Source: Vanilla planifolia (Eukaryota; Streptophyta; Magnoliopsida; Asparagales; Orchidaceae). Taken from it: a stretch of DNA of 64,000 nucleotides. Below, one piece after another: positions 30,955 to 43,900 of the stretch. The stretch is taken from the NCBI GenBank assembly GCA_023846275.1, contig CM043868.1, forward strand, positions 18,881,755 to 18,945,754, written 5' to 3'. Each line of letters opens with the position of its first letter. The first letter of the stretch is position 1. A program made the position numbers and the translations under genes. Under the pieces are notes generated by a model, which saw nothing but the letters and a program-made list of their open reading frames with translations, was not told the DNA's origin and did no database searches.

Positions 30955-31134
30955 ACAAAAATTGAATCAAATAGTATGAAAATGGAGTGATATGTATGAC
31001 GGGGAAACCCACAAGACTTTATGCGGCCAAGTAAAAGGGAAACTACAAAAATTGAATCAAATAGTATGAAAATGGAGTGATATGTATGACGGGGAAACCC
31101 ACAAGACTTTATGCGGCCAAGTAAAAGGGAAACT
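30955..31134. repeat. Exact 90-bp tandem duplication
   Basis: Copies 30955-31044 and 31045-31134 look identical by eye, from ACAAAAATTGAATCAAATAG through GGGAAACT. The unit length, 90, is a multiple of three, so the minus-strand open frame 30945-31205 carries a duplicated 30-residue segment; I do not regard that frame as a gene. The identity indicates a very recent event or an assembly duplication. Confidence 0.92.
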
Positions 31135-31950
31135 ACGTTATGAAGGAAAACAATAAAGTAAATCGTTGACAAGTGAAATGAACCATTAAACAGTAGTTGC
31201 GACAAGAAGACAATACCATAAAATTGTAAGTAAACTAATATAATATCTCACTACTTTGATCTCACATCTCTCATCCCAATATAGGAACCTTAACAAATCA
31301 ACACAGAGACTTGATGTAATCAAACATAGACCATAACAAAATACAATAAAAGTGAAAATTTTACTCATTCAAGTATCATAATTCTAAAGAATATGTATTT
31401 TATTTTTATTGGAGTTAAACATAAAAGATAAAATAAAAAATAAAAAGAAAATTACAAAAATTGTCAGAAAAAACTAAAGCCAAACAGTTTTTTAAAAAGC
31501 AGTGTTTTCAGTTTTACGTTAGTCGAGTTCGCGCAGATCATCACAGGTCAGATTCGGATTGGCGGGTCGTGAAGTAGGTTGACAAGTTCACGTGTCATCG
31601 ATAGTGTCAAGAGCCAAATTAGTTGTTGTGTGTCAAGGATCGACTTAGTGATTGGCACAGCATCGACGGGTTGCAGGTCAGCGTGTCACCGAGCGAGTTA
31701 GTTGATTTACGCCGTGTTGGCACTTCAAAAATACACATCTAACTAAGATAAAGCATTTAACTAAGATAAAGCATATGAACCATGGTATTAAATGATGATA
31801 AAAAGTTCCGACAATTATGGAAATGAAATAAAACAAACAAATCTAAGAATTCTAATGTTGAACTTCGATCGAATATAGTAGCAAATATCATTAGACAGTT
31901 TTAAAGGATGAAAAAAAATCACTGCACATGCAACCATAGTTGCTATACCG
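31135..31950. other. Downstream flank of UBA-like gene with a GC-richer patch
   Basis: Bases 31510-31730 are richer in GC and CpG than the surroundings (CGAGTTCGCGCAG, CATCGACGGGTTGC) without an open frame, which suggests a retroelement remnant. Bases 31800-31950 probably hold the 3' UTR of the minus-strand gene ending at 31951. Confidence 0.35.
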
Positions 31951-34900
31951 TTAAGACGAGCTGTTCAGGAAATGAGCGATAGCTTTGTCAGTGTCGTTAT
32001 CATACATCCCCAAAGCTTCAGCAACATTCTTTGATGCAAAGCCCATCTCACGAAGAAGATTGTAGCCTTTAATAAATTCCCTCACCTGAAAAAAAAAATT
32101 AGTAAATTCTATAGTTCATAAAATGAAAGCAAATTATCCTGTTGGCTTCGTTATACAAAACTTACAATCCATTGGGCATTCTATTATTTAAAGTTTTTTA
32201 ATTTAATGTCATTATATCAAAAAATATCAATCGTATTTCAAGTTGGGGGAAGTGAGTTGAGAAACCAAGATGAAGGTGAAACCTAACTTTGAGTGAACTT
32301 CAATATAAGTAATATTATCTAAAAGAAATTGCTAAAAGAAGTACATAGTGATGCTAAAGGAATCCACTTCCATTTCACCCTTTGTATTCTACTTCACAAT
32401 TTCTTTTTTTATTTGAATATTTAAGATAATACCTTAAAATTTTAAAAATTATTGGTTTTAAATTTCCCTATAGAAATCTGGAGCAAATAATGTTTAGAAT
32501 AAAATATGGAAACCAACAGAGTAACCAAACAAAATAGTTATTGTAGAGATGATTTAGATATATGTTGGAAACATCATGGACTATAGGTGTCAAGTGTATG
32601 TAGCCAACAGAAAGAAAATACCTTCACTGGATTGTCTCCGTAGTTCAGAACTCCTAGAGAAGTAGCTTCACGGGGTAGTCCTTCGGCAACGTACTTGTCC
32701 ACCAATGGGTCTCCTGTAGAATTCTTTAGGAAAAAATACGAAAAGAAGTACTTTTAGTCAATGCAACAACAAAAAAAAAGCGTGTAAAAAATCATGCAAA
32801 TTCATCAAACATCCAACTTCAATGAAGCTCAAGCAAGCCCCGGAATAAAATGAACAGGAAGGACTACAACTTCACCATAGTCGGAGGCTTACCCAAGACA
32901 ATATAGATGAACTACTAAGGATAGAAAATCAACTGCATATTCAGCATCTCCTCCCTCTCATTCAAAAACATAAAGCAACTTTTAAGTGCAAATGCATGTT
33001 AGCTCACCTAAATCCACATCAGGTGGTAGGAATCCAGTAAACTACAAGAGGTTTACACATTGTTTTAAGGGAGGATATGATCCCAAAGCTGAACATGGCA
33101 TTCACAAAATAAGTATGATTGATCACCACCAAAATCAAAACAAAAATAGGATGGATCCAACACCAAACAATGCAAGTTGATGCAATCCGTAACTCTACAC
33201 CACAACAATGTCTGAAAAGCAAATAAACTTTCATATTGATAGCATTGATACCACCAGTCACAGTACATCTGATGTAACAACAACAACAAAAAATTTACGA
33301 AGAGATCTTTAGTCAATTTCTGTTGACATCAAAAGATCTGTTGTCAATTCCCTGATTGGCAAAACACTGCTACTACTCCATTCAAGGTCTAATTTCATTT
33401 CTGATTTTCGACTGATTTGCAAAAAGAAAAAAAAAAAAAAAACTTTGCTGACAATTTTTTCTGGTCTGAAGGGTCCCCTAACATTCTGATTTATATAAGT
33501 TTCGATATCTTTGAACGTGAGAACCAAACGAATTGAAAGATTCATGTTTGGTTCGGTAAGATATATAAGGGTTTACTTTTATTAAATGATTTATTAGATA
33601 AGCGAGATAATCCCCTTGAACAACCTGCCTTATGTTTGGAATCCGTTGACATGGCCCCACAAGTTAGTCTACAACTTTTTTGTTATTCCTACTCTATCAC
33701 TTCATTGTACAATGCAACCATTGCAATATTCGGTCCCCTGTGCTGGCGCTAGAACTACTTAAACCCCTACCAAGTGATTCTACAATTCTCACCAACATTA
33801 CGAAGTAGAAATGCCGTGCTACTTGGTAGAGAGCTTGCAAACAGCGGGTTGCCTTCCTCCCCAAGCCCAGATAACAATTGTCTCAACTGATAAGATCGAT
33901 GTCTCCATCATGCTCAATCTAATGTAAAAACTTCTGCGACAAAACATTTATGAGAACAATTTTTGTCTATAGAATTTCTACTGATAGAGCATATGTCAAT
34001 ATAAGTTCCGTCTACAATTCCCCTATAACAGATACTGAGAATTGCTCCTTAGCCATATGCCTTTTCATAAAGTTCTCGTCCTAATTAATTATTGGTCACT
34101 GGATCCATGTCCCCCATGCAAGCTAGTGTTCAACTTTGCTCTTCTTCCTCCATCACTTCATGCACAGTGCTCGTATAGGACTGTTCTGTCCCCTATTTGG
34201 GTCCTAATTCTGCCCCAACATCACAATCTACTTTAGGTGCAGTTTCCAAACCATTCATGTTAACGGTGCCCACAGCAAGCGTGTTGTGAGACAGCAACCG
34301 CAATACCCATAGCTGCTTGCAGGCATCAAGCATAGGCAACTGCGTCATGATCCACTGGATGTTGCCAACTGACACCAACAGACCGCACCACAGGCGAGTG
34401 CAATGCGCAATGCCCAACCCTCACACACCCAAAATAGACCATCGTCAAAACGTAAGAAAAACTTCTCAAAAAACAGTCCACGGAAGCTCCCCTTTACTGT
34501 TGTGTTGACTTGCTCAAGTCCACCTTCACACACAATCTGGTAAATGAGGTGCTTTTAATAGAGGCCAAGAAGGGTCCACTCACAGGAACGGACATTGAAC
34601 CCAATGCATGAGAGGTTGTTAAGACTATTGTAGTACAAAGGAAATCCAAGTAATCAGATTCACATAAGGAATGTCAAATAGCCAAGAAATCCTTATATGC
34701 CAAGGAAGTTCATAAGCCAAGGTTAGGTTTCGCCCAAAACCAGATCATACAAGCAATTTCGATTGAAACCGGCTTGAATCTGGCATTGAAACTTGGTTTC
34801 AGTCCAGTTCAAATCTAATGTTGGAACTTGTTTCAATCAAAATCAACCAAAACTAAGCTTGTTTAGATTCTGTTTGCCAAATCGATGTTTTTTGAATTTT

Positions 34901-37900
34901 CAGATAATTTGTACATAAAATTTCTCAAACTGCATTGTTTTGATTCTATGGAAGAGTCCCTCTCATTCCACCTTAATTATACATGAACTCAACCATACCA
35001 TACCATTCTTTAACTTTCCATTTTTTTTTTATTTTTAATAACAAGTAATGATTTTTAGTTCAATATAATACATTAGTAGTATAGCTCTAGCCTTTATAAT
35101 AGGGTGAGAACAAATGATAGCATCCCTATGTTTTATTTTTCCTAAATCAATTTTTCAAAAAATGTTAGCTTATGTAGTAAAATTCTTCTTATACGAGAAG
35201 TTAAGTTAAATTCACAAAAATCATATGATATTTGGTTTTCTTAAATAATTCTATTGTTCTTTTTATTTAACTATATTTTAAGATGAAAATTACACAGACA
35301 AACTTCTGTGCTTTCTATAAATGCATTTCTAGAACACTAAAAATATTTTAATTGTATGACTTTGTATTAGATTTATGCCATATAATATTTTTATCAATAC
35401 AAAAGGTATAACATGATGTATAATTTTTATTTTTATCATAATTTTTTGTTTATTTTTTAAAAATATTAAAACAATTAATCCCAACTAAAACAAAATCCAA
35501 ACACCAAAATTGTCTAAACTACTGCAACTTAAACTTAAAAAGAACTAAACTGAAACTTCAAACCTTATTTGAGCAGAAAACGAAGTAACCTCCCCCATGT
35601 TGAAGATCTTAAACAGCACATCAATGCAAATTTGGAAGAAAGAATCTGTTTATTTAACCTCCCGTGTCTAAGATGATGTACCCATCCTCCATTCAAGAAT
35701 TGCTCCAACACAGTAATGACATCAACACGAAACAATGCCAGTTCCACAAGAAAAAAAAAAGGGACCAATATCGAACTAAACCAAACTAACAAGTTCAGTT
35801 TATTTAATTATGACTGGCTAATAAAATGAACATCTCAACCTATGCCTCCATTTTTGTGTTTTGATTAATGTTACGAAGCACAGACACAACACTGGAACAC
35901 GACACTCTAAGGCATAACATAAAAAAATTAGATGTGCGTGGCATGGTTTGATAGATAAAGCAAAAAGCATGTCATTAGGATCAACATACAAATAGTAAAC
36001 TATAACAATATAATTAAATTAAAAGATGAAGGAATACCTTACTAAGATGACCTGAACAAAAATAAAATTAAAGCCTCTAATGTATGGAAAATGGAAAGAG
36101 GCAATGAACTGGTTTCAATGGAAAATGGAAAGGAGTTCAAGGCAAATGTATGGAAAGGCGAGAAAAGAACCAAAGGTGAGGAATTCTATGCGATGCATGA
36201 TGTGAAAGTGTTGAGAATCATGACTTTAAAGTGACCAATAGTGTCCTGCAATGCATTGGACATTCATCACAGGTGTCCATAAAGTTCATCATTTATTAAA
36301 TAATTCTTGTATCAAAGCATTCTGCTACAAGGTGTCCCCCAAGACAAGAAGTGATGTATGGCCTGTATCCGGGCGTGTAGTACCAAGAAACATGACATAT
36401 CAACATAATAAGATATTTAGAAATTCCAGTGCTTCATAGTCTGGTACCTATAAAATAAATTCCTAAGCAAACAACTTCTGAGGTCATAATAGGATAAGCA
36501 GGTCAAGGTGGAGCTATCTCCCATGTTACTCTAAAAAGTCATTCTCTTTGACTGTTTACCCGATATTTGACAAATCGAACATTTTGGTAAACTACTGCTC
36601 CAGACTTCAAACATCAAACAAAACCAATAACACTTATGGCCAGTATGCCATTTATCAAAATAATTTTAGTTTTTAGTTACTATTGGAGGACTCTTAAGCT
36701 AGGGATAATTGGGCCACTTATTGAGGATGTCTCTTAAAACATCTAGTGGACATCCCACTATGACTTCCATGGGAAGCAAGTTCCCTCTTATTAATTGTTG
36801 GTATAATTCTTGCCATTTGTCACCCTTGTGATCTATATACAACCCTGAGACATGGGGCCCAGCAAGCCTTTCTAGTTTCCACAGCACACTGTTATTAGTC
36901 TGGATTCCCCCTCCTCCAAGGTGAATCAAAGTAATATCCCAATTTTTGCAATTATTATAGAATATGAATGTAACTTGTCATATATAAGTAAAGATATGAA
37001 TTTTGATATTATACAATTGTGGTTTTGAGAAATTGATATACTAAAATAGAATATTCATATTTTAGTAGTATATCATAAAATGTGCTAATTGTGAGTAACT
37101 TGAGGTGTGTATATGAGCATGCAATTAGATAGAATTCAGTGAAAGGAAACTGCTGGTTATTGTTGCAAAATTTTTAGAACCTCATTAAATTTAGTATGAA
37201 TTTTCAAAGTTAAATTATGAAAGAATTGTTTTTATTATTATCAATTGGGAATCTGATCCCGTGGGGTTGATTGGTTCTTTTATTTGTTTCTCCCTTATGC
37301 CAATGCGAATCTGAGTAGGAAGGCTTGAGAAGGATCACAAAGGTGGCTGCATGCTTGGGAAGACTTCTGAAGAGTCTTTGCTTGGAAAAACAGAAGAAAA
37401 GAGAACTTGGCAAAGAAAAAATCAAGAAAGAGAGAGCAGAGGCGGCATAGTTTTTTTTGAGGGCAAGAGTGTAGAGGAAGTGTAAGCCGTAGATACCCGG
37501 AAGGGAGAACCAGAATCGGCTCCAGCTTGTGTGACTGAAGTGACTGGCAGCCAGAAGGGAGCCTCCTGAAGCTTGCTACACGGTTGTTGTGCACACAGAA
37601 TAGGTATGGAGCAGATCTCACAGAAGAAGGAAATAGGGGTATTGCTGCTGGGACGAATTCCTACAGTAGAAAAAGCAGCGACTGCAGCAGGAATACGAAG
37701 TCATTGAAAGAATGCTGAGTGGAAAAGCTTTGGTTTGTGGTTGACATAATAATTCCATGAGAGAATCAAATTGTGCTGCTTCGGTAAATCTACTTTTTTT
37801 CCAACTAAGGAAAAGAAAAGCATCTGGTTGCAGTTGTAATACAAAGGTAGAAGAAACAGCAGTGAGTCCAGCACAGAAAATCAGCAAAAGAAAGAGTTAA

Positions 37901-40900
37901 AAGCATGGTTAGCAAAGAAAGCAGCCATAATCAAGAAACATTTTATTTAAATTGCTGTTATAGTTTGAATCTAAGAAATAAAAACAAAAACAATGTACGA
38001 AACAATGAAGAAAGAAGTTGAAAGTAGTTTTAGCTGCTGCAAACATAAAAAGAATTAATAAGCTCAGTTTCTAAATAAAATTCCATTGTTATTAATATAT
38101 CTACATTGTTAAGAATTTCAAAAATTGGATTAGAATAATTTGAGATATTAAAAAAATAGATCATAATGAATTACGAATGAATTTCTTTGTAACAAATGAA
38201 AGAAAAAAAAGAATAAAAGTAGAAAGTTTCTCGAAAATGTAAGTAGATGATTCAAATAACTACAATATAAATAGATGTATTTAAACATCTAAACATGATA
38301 TCCATCTTTCATATTTGAAAGTTCTTATAAAATTTTATTTTTATTACAGAATTATCATAATATAATACAATAGAATTATGATAAAAATAACAAAAAAAAT
38401 AAGTAAAAAAAAATATACTCAATAACTTATAACATAGTTAAATATCATAAATGAAAAGTAAAAAAGAATAAAAGAAAAAAAAATTTAAACCTTATCCCAT
38501 GATTTTATTGTATACAATGAGTTTGGGTATGCAAAGTTTGAAATGACTAACACTAATTCTATACCAAGCAAAAATATCACGAGTACCACACTGTGAAGGG
38601 CCATTACAAAGACACTTTTTTTACGTACATCCAGACCAAGAGATCTCATTTTTTCTATAATTTTCATCCAATTTCTCAATTTAATGTTCAAATTGCACCT
38701 TTTTATTTCATTGATATAAATCCAAGAATTATATAAGTATTCTTATCTTCACACATATATATTCCATTAATTATCTCTTTCATAAATCTCTATATTTACA
38801 AGAAATTCTAATATCAATCCTTCATTAAAAAAACTTGCAAAAGAAACATTAGAAGGAAATGCATATTAAACATCACAAACATGCAAGCAATTGAGCTTAA
38901 TCATATCCTACCACTGAAATGGTTGGCGACGCAGCTTTTGATGGCAAGCTTTCTGACGCAATATTACTCCAGTTCTGACTCCCTTTCTCAGCTTCAGCTA
39001 GTATTCTTCTCTCAAAATCAAAGTCAAATTGGAAAGTGCAGCGAGCGATCTCTGCCATCTGTGGTGCCAATTGAGGCTGGAAAGTAAATGCTCATTATGA
39101 AGACCCACCCAATTGCAACAGAGAACATGCAAATAATAAGTAAATTAATGTGCTATTAAAAAAGTAAATTGTTTGATTATTAACAAAAATTTCTATGCAT
39201 CCCAGAATTTATGGTCCACTGTTTTCATATTAGAAACATTAATCAGTCCAGACGTCAAAAATAATAAAAAAAAAATCATAGGATAGAGACAGGCTTCTTA
39301 ATTTACCATTCCAATATTAACCAAAACATTCCAATTTCACACACATATAAACAAATGTTTTTATCCATATAAAACTATTTTTACAACAGAAATTTACAGC
39401 TACCAACACTTAAATACATAATATGCTTAACCTCAAAACAAAACTACATATCTAACCCATTTGTAAATATATGCAGTAAAATAATTTCAAGAACAACTCT
39501 AAGAAAATTACGTTTACAATACTTTCTAAAAAACTATTTCAGTTTCATAATTCACCAAACTTAGACTTGAACAACCAGATATGGAACACAAGAACCAATG
39601 GATAAGTAACTAAAGAGTATTAAGCCTTAGTTATAAGACAATGAATCCAAGGAGCTTGAATATACGAACGAACATAACAGTAAAGAAAATTGATTTCAAA
39701 GTTGTTTTCCAATTTGGAAATCCTTTTGTCGGGAAAACTTAAAAAAAACAGAATAAAAAACAAGAACTTACAGGAGGATTCAACCGATATTCAGGTTTTA
39801 TCGCAACTCTAATTCCCAATCCTGCTGCAAAACAATTAAAAAAACAACTTTTGCAAAAAATCTATATGCATGAGTAATTAAAAACGGGAAGTAAAATATT
39901 TCAAAAAAAAAAAAGGAAAAAATGGCAATACTTGAAGCATAACCCTATCCTTGATAAATAATCATAACTAGTACGCCTTTGTCGAGTGGCATTTTTCATT
40001 AATTGAATAAAGGAAAACCAAAGACAAATGATTATAAAAGTGTTAATAAGGAAAAATTGCATGATGGATATATGCTTGAAATTTTTTAAGACAAGTGATA
40101 AAGTTGAATAGATGTATACAATGTTTCATGGAAAATATTAAAATGTATGAAAGTGCCAAATCACGATTAATATTTGGACAAAATGAATGAAAGTGATTGT
40201 AATTGAAGCATAACCCAACCACTAATAAATATAAATAATTAATATGTCATCACTAATTGGGCATTTTTCATTACTTGAAGAGAAGAAAATCAGAGGCAAA
40301 TGATTATGAAAGCATTAAAAAAATAAAAAATTGCATGATGGAAATATGCTTGAAGTTTTCTGATACAAACAATAAATTTGAGTAGATGTATGTAATAAGA
40401 TACATGGAAAAAAATTAAAAAGCATCAAAACAACAAATCACGGTGAATATTTGGATAAAATGAATGAAAGTGATAAAACTTGAAGCATAACCCGACCATT
40501 GATGGATTGTCATAACTAGCATACCAATGCTAACTAGACAATTTTCATTACTTGAAAAGAAGAAATCAAAAGAAAAATGATTATAAAAGCATTAAAAAGT
40601 TTTAAAAAATGTATTTAAATATATGCTTAAAATTTTTTGAGACAAGAAATGAAGTTCATTAGATATATGCAATAAAATACACAGTAAATATGAAAAGGTA
40701 TAGAAAATGCCAAATCATGGTGAATATTTGGATAAAATAAGTGAAAGTATAGTGCACAAAAGCATGAACATATCTGCATGATTTTTTTCAATCCTACATT
40801 CAATGCATACAAATAAGTATGAGTTCCTCTTCTCAAGTGTATCATCCAGGTATCCTCACACAAGTAATATGCTAGTTGTTAACAATATTGCTTCTATAGT

Positions 40901-43900
40901 CCAAGATTGGAACCCAAAACCTTGGAGGCGGCGGCGGCGGTTATCGGAGCTGACAGACAGTGGTTCTGGCGGCGGCAGGACCGCTGCTGGTAGAATTGCT
41001 ATTGTTGGAATTGCTGGTGCTCGAGGGGACGTGGGTGCAGATGGATTATGACAGGAATAGATTGCAATTGCTTGCTGATTTGGAAAGGTGAGTAATGGCG
41101 GGCTCAAAAACACGAAAGAACATAAAGAAATTGAAAGACGTGGTTCTTTCTCCTCAAAGGCAATAAATGCAGAACTCATTTTTATTGCAAGAGACGGTGT
41201 TGCAGACCATGGTATCGTGCCTGCGGTGAATGCACCAACATATTGTGGTGGGGGTGATCAAAGGGATGCTGTTAATATTGTGAAAACCTCAACGAACACA
41301 GCTGAATTAAAAGATAATTGCAGTGAGCTGAATTCCACAGAAGGTGAAGAGGATGTAACATCAAGCAGGCGGGATGCTGAAGTTGCAAAAGGGAAGAAAA
41401 TTGAAACTGCATACATAGCAGAAAGTGTGGGAAAGCTTATTACAAACTCAGAATCATGTAATGTATCATGTGAGAAAGACAAAAATCTTGATAGCAATGA
41501 TGCAGCGGTTGTGAAACAATGCAATCCAAATGCTTGTGAAATTGCCGGAGAGGGGGTGAAAGATAATTCACAAGTTAATGAACAGTAAGTAGGAAGCCCA
41601 CATAAGGCGAGCTTTAATGATGTGCTTACGGGAAGGAACGCAAGCAATTTGAAGTACTTTTCGAACGGAGGACCGTTGGAGAAGCTGGCTAATGTGGATG
41701 TAAAATATTATGCACCAAAAGATGCATCTTTCACTATCAATGATAAAATTCACTTGTTGAATGAGGTATGCAAGCGACGAATGATGTATCATCAATTTGA
41801 CATAGTCCGCAGGGTGTATGGAAGTCGATTACCATTTCACCTCATTGCCAGAATCCTGCATCGCAGATAGGGGCACCTCAATGCGTTTCGAGTATTGGAC
41901 TTATCTACTGGATGTTTCTGTTTGTATTTTGAGTGCAAAGCGAGTCAGGATTTCGTGTGGTTTGGGGGTGGGGATCGTAGCATGTTACGGGACTAGTAAT
42001 GGGTTTGGATATGTAGACTCCATGCTTTAGGCAAAGCTCTTCAGCAATTATGTGTTCCCCTATGTGGGTCAGATTTTCGGAGCTCCCCCTTGTATATTAG
42101 GATATGGAGTACATTTTTCGTATTGCTAAGGCCATTGATGAGCCAATTCAGATGGATGGTTGGACGGCAGACCAGCAGAGGTCATCATTTGCCAGGGTTC
42201 GTGTCAGAATTGACCTTTCTAAGCCTCTTAGGACGGGGATGTTATTGAATGGTCATTTGGGTAGGACTTTTCAGAGTTTCGAATATGAGAACCTTTCTAT
42301 TATTTATTCCAGCGGTGGCAGAACGGGGCATGCATTGGAGGGGTGTCCATCAAACAAGCAGGCACAGAACAATATTGATGCTGAAGGCTCTTGCTCCACG
42401 GAGGATGATCCTGAGAATGATAAAAATGGGAATCCAATTGGGAAACTGCAGCAGCAGGAGAAGGAAGAGATTGATGAAGAAAGAGATGGGTTGGGACCAT
42501 GGACGGTCGTACAGCAAAGAAAAAGTAGAATGAGTAAAGCAACACAGTTGAAGAAAAATATGAATGGGAGAGATGGAAGTAAGCAGGGACCACGCAAGTA
42601 TTACAACATAGAAGTGGGTTGGCAAACTGGATATAGTGGCCGATCAAGGTCTAGGTTTGAGGGGCACAATGGGAGATTTTATAAGACCGAGTGGGTTCCA
42701 AAAAAAGGAGTGTTTAGGGAGTATAGATCCGATACAAATGAGTTGGCTAAAGATCTGGGCGACAGTGCACATATTGTAAAACAAGATGTGGAAAAGCTGA
42801 TTGATGTGGTGGATATTCCAGGTACATCGAATAATATGGCAGCACGGGAGGTTGGGGGTAAGGGCAAAAGCCGAATGGAGCAACTCAGCAATGATAAAAA
42901 ATTAACAAGAAATAAAGGGAGAAGTTCCCAAATTTATTAAACAAAAAAAGGAATTAATGCAGGGCAATGCTGGAGTTGGAAATCATAATGGACATTTTGC
43001 TGGGTTTGTCTTGCGTTGAATTGGCTGACTACTTCCATGGCTGATTTGTGGACGAGATTTGAGGTATGCTGGGCTGTTCAATTAGGAGCAAATTACAGCA
43101 AAGTGTTTATGTCTCTCCATGATCACATATTGTCGTTGTGCTGCTTTGCTGTAAAGGATTTGAATGATGCGTGGCTGATGACAGGACGACTGGATTTTGC
43201 AGTGGTTACTACACCCTTTATCAAGTGGATGCTGTGGTGCGGTTGAATATTGTTACAATCATGAATGCTGGCGGGATTGTGCTGCAGGGGCGTCACTATA
43301 GGAACAAATCAAGATGGTTATTATATAGATACTTTACTAATTGCTGCTGTATGGAGGCTGCTTGTTTGAAGTTTGTAGGGGGCAAAACCTTTCATATTTG
43401 TTTTGAACATGGTAGCAGGCATTTCACAATGGGAAGAAGCAGGATGGCTAATTGCAGAATGGTCAACAATTTTTTGAAGTGTTGGGTGTCAAAATCTCGT
43501 AGACATTATGGGCAGAAGCAGAATGGGGTAATTGGGGTGCTGCTGTGGGAATTTAAGCTAACTGGGGCTGTCTAGAATCATCCGCTGAAAATTCATAGTA
43601 GGGGAAATGTTTGGAGAGGCAATGGGAATGGTTGTTTAGTCTGTTAGCAGAGGAAGATTATTTCTTAAAGATTTTGGCTGCACAGAAAAACTAAATCAAA
43701 GTTGGAAAATCTGGAAGAGGAATTTGCAAATTGCCCATTCAACTTTGCTGCTTATGCATTTCAAGTTACATGAAGAACATGGGAGCTTGGTTGCGCAAAC
43801 TTGCTGTATCATGGGGACTGCCAGAAGTTCAAAACGGAAACATTATGGGACGAGGCAACATCTACCCAGGGAATTGCATCTTTAGGAGGAACTAAGAATA

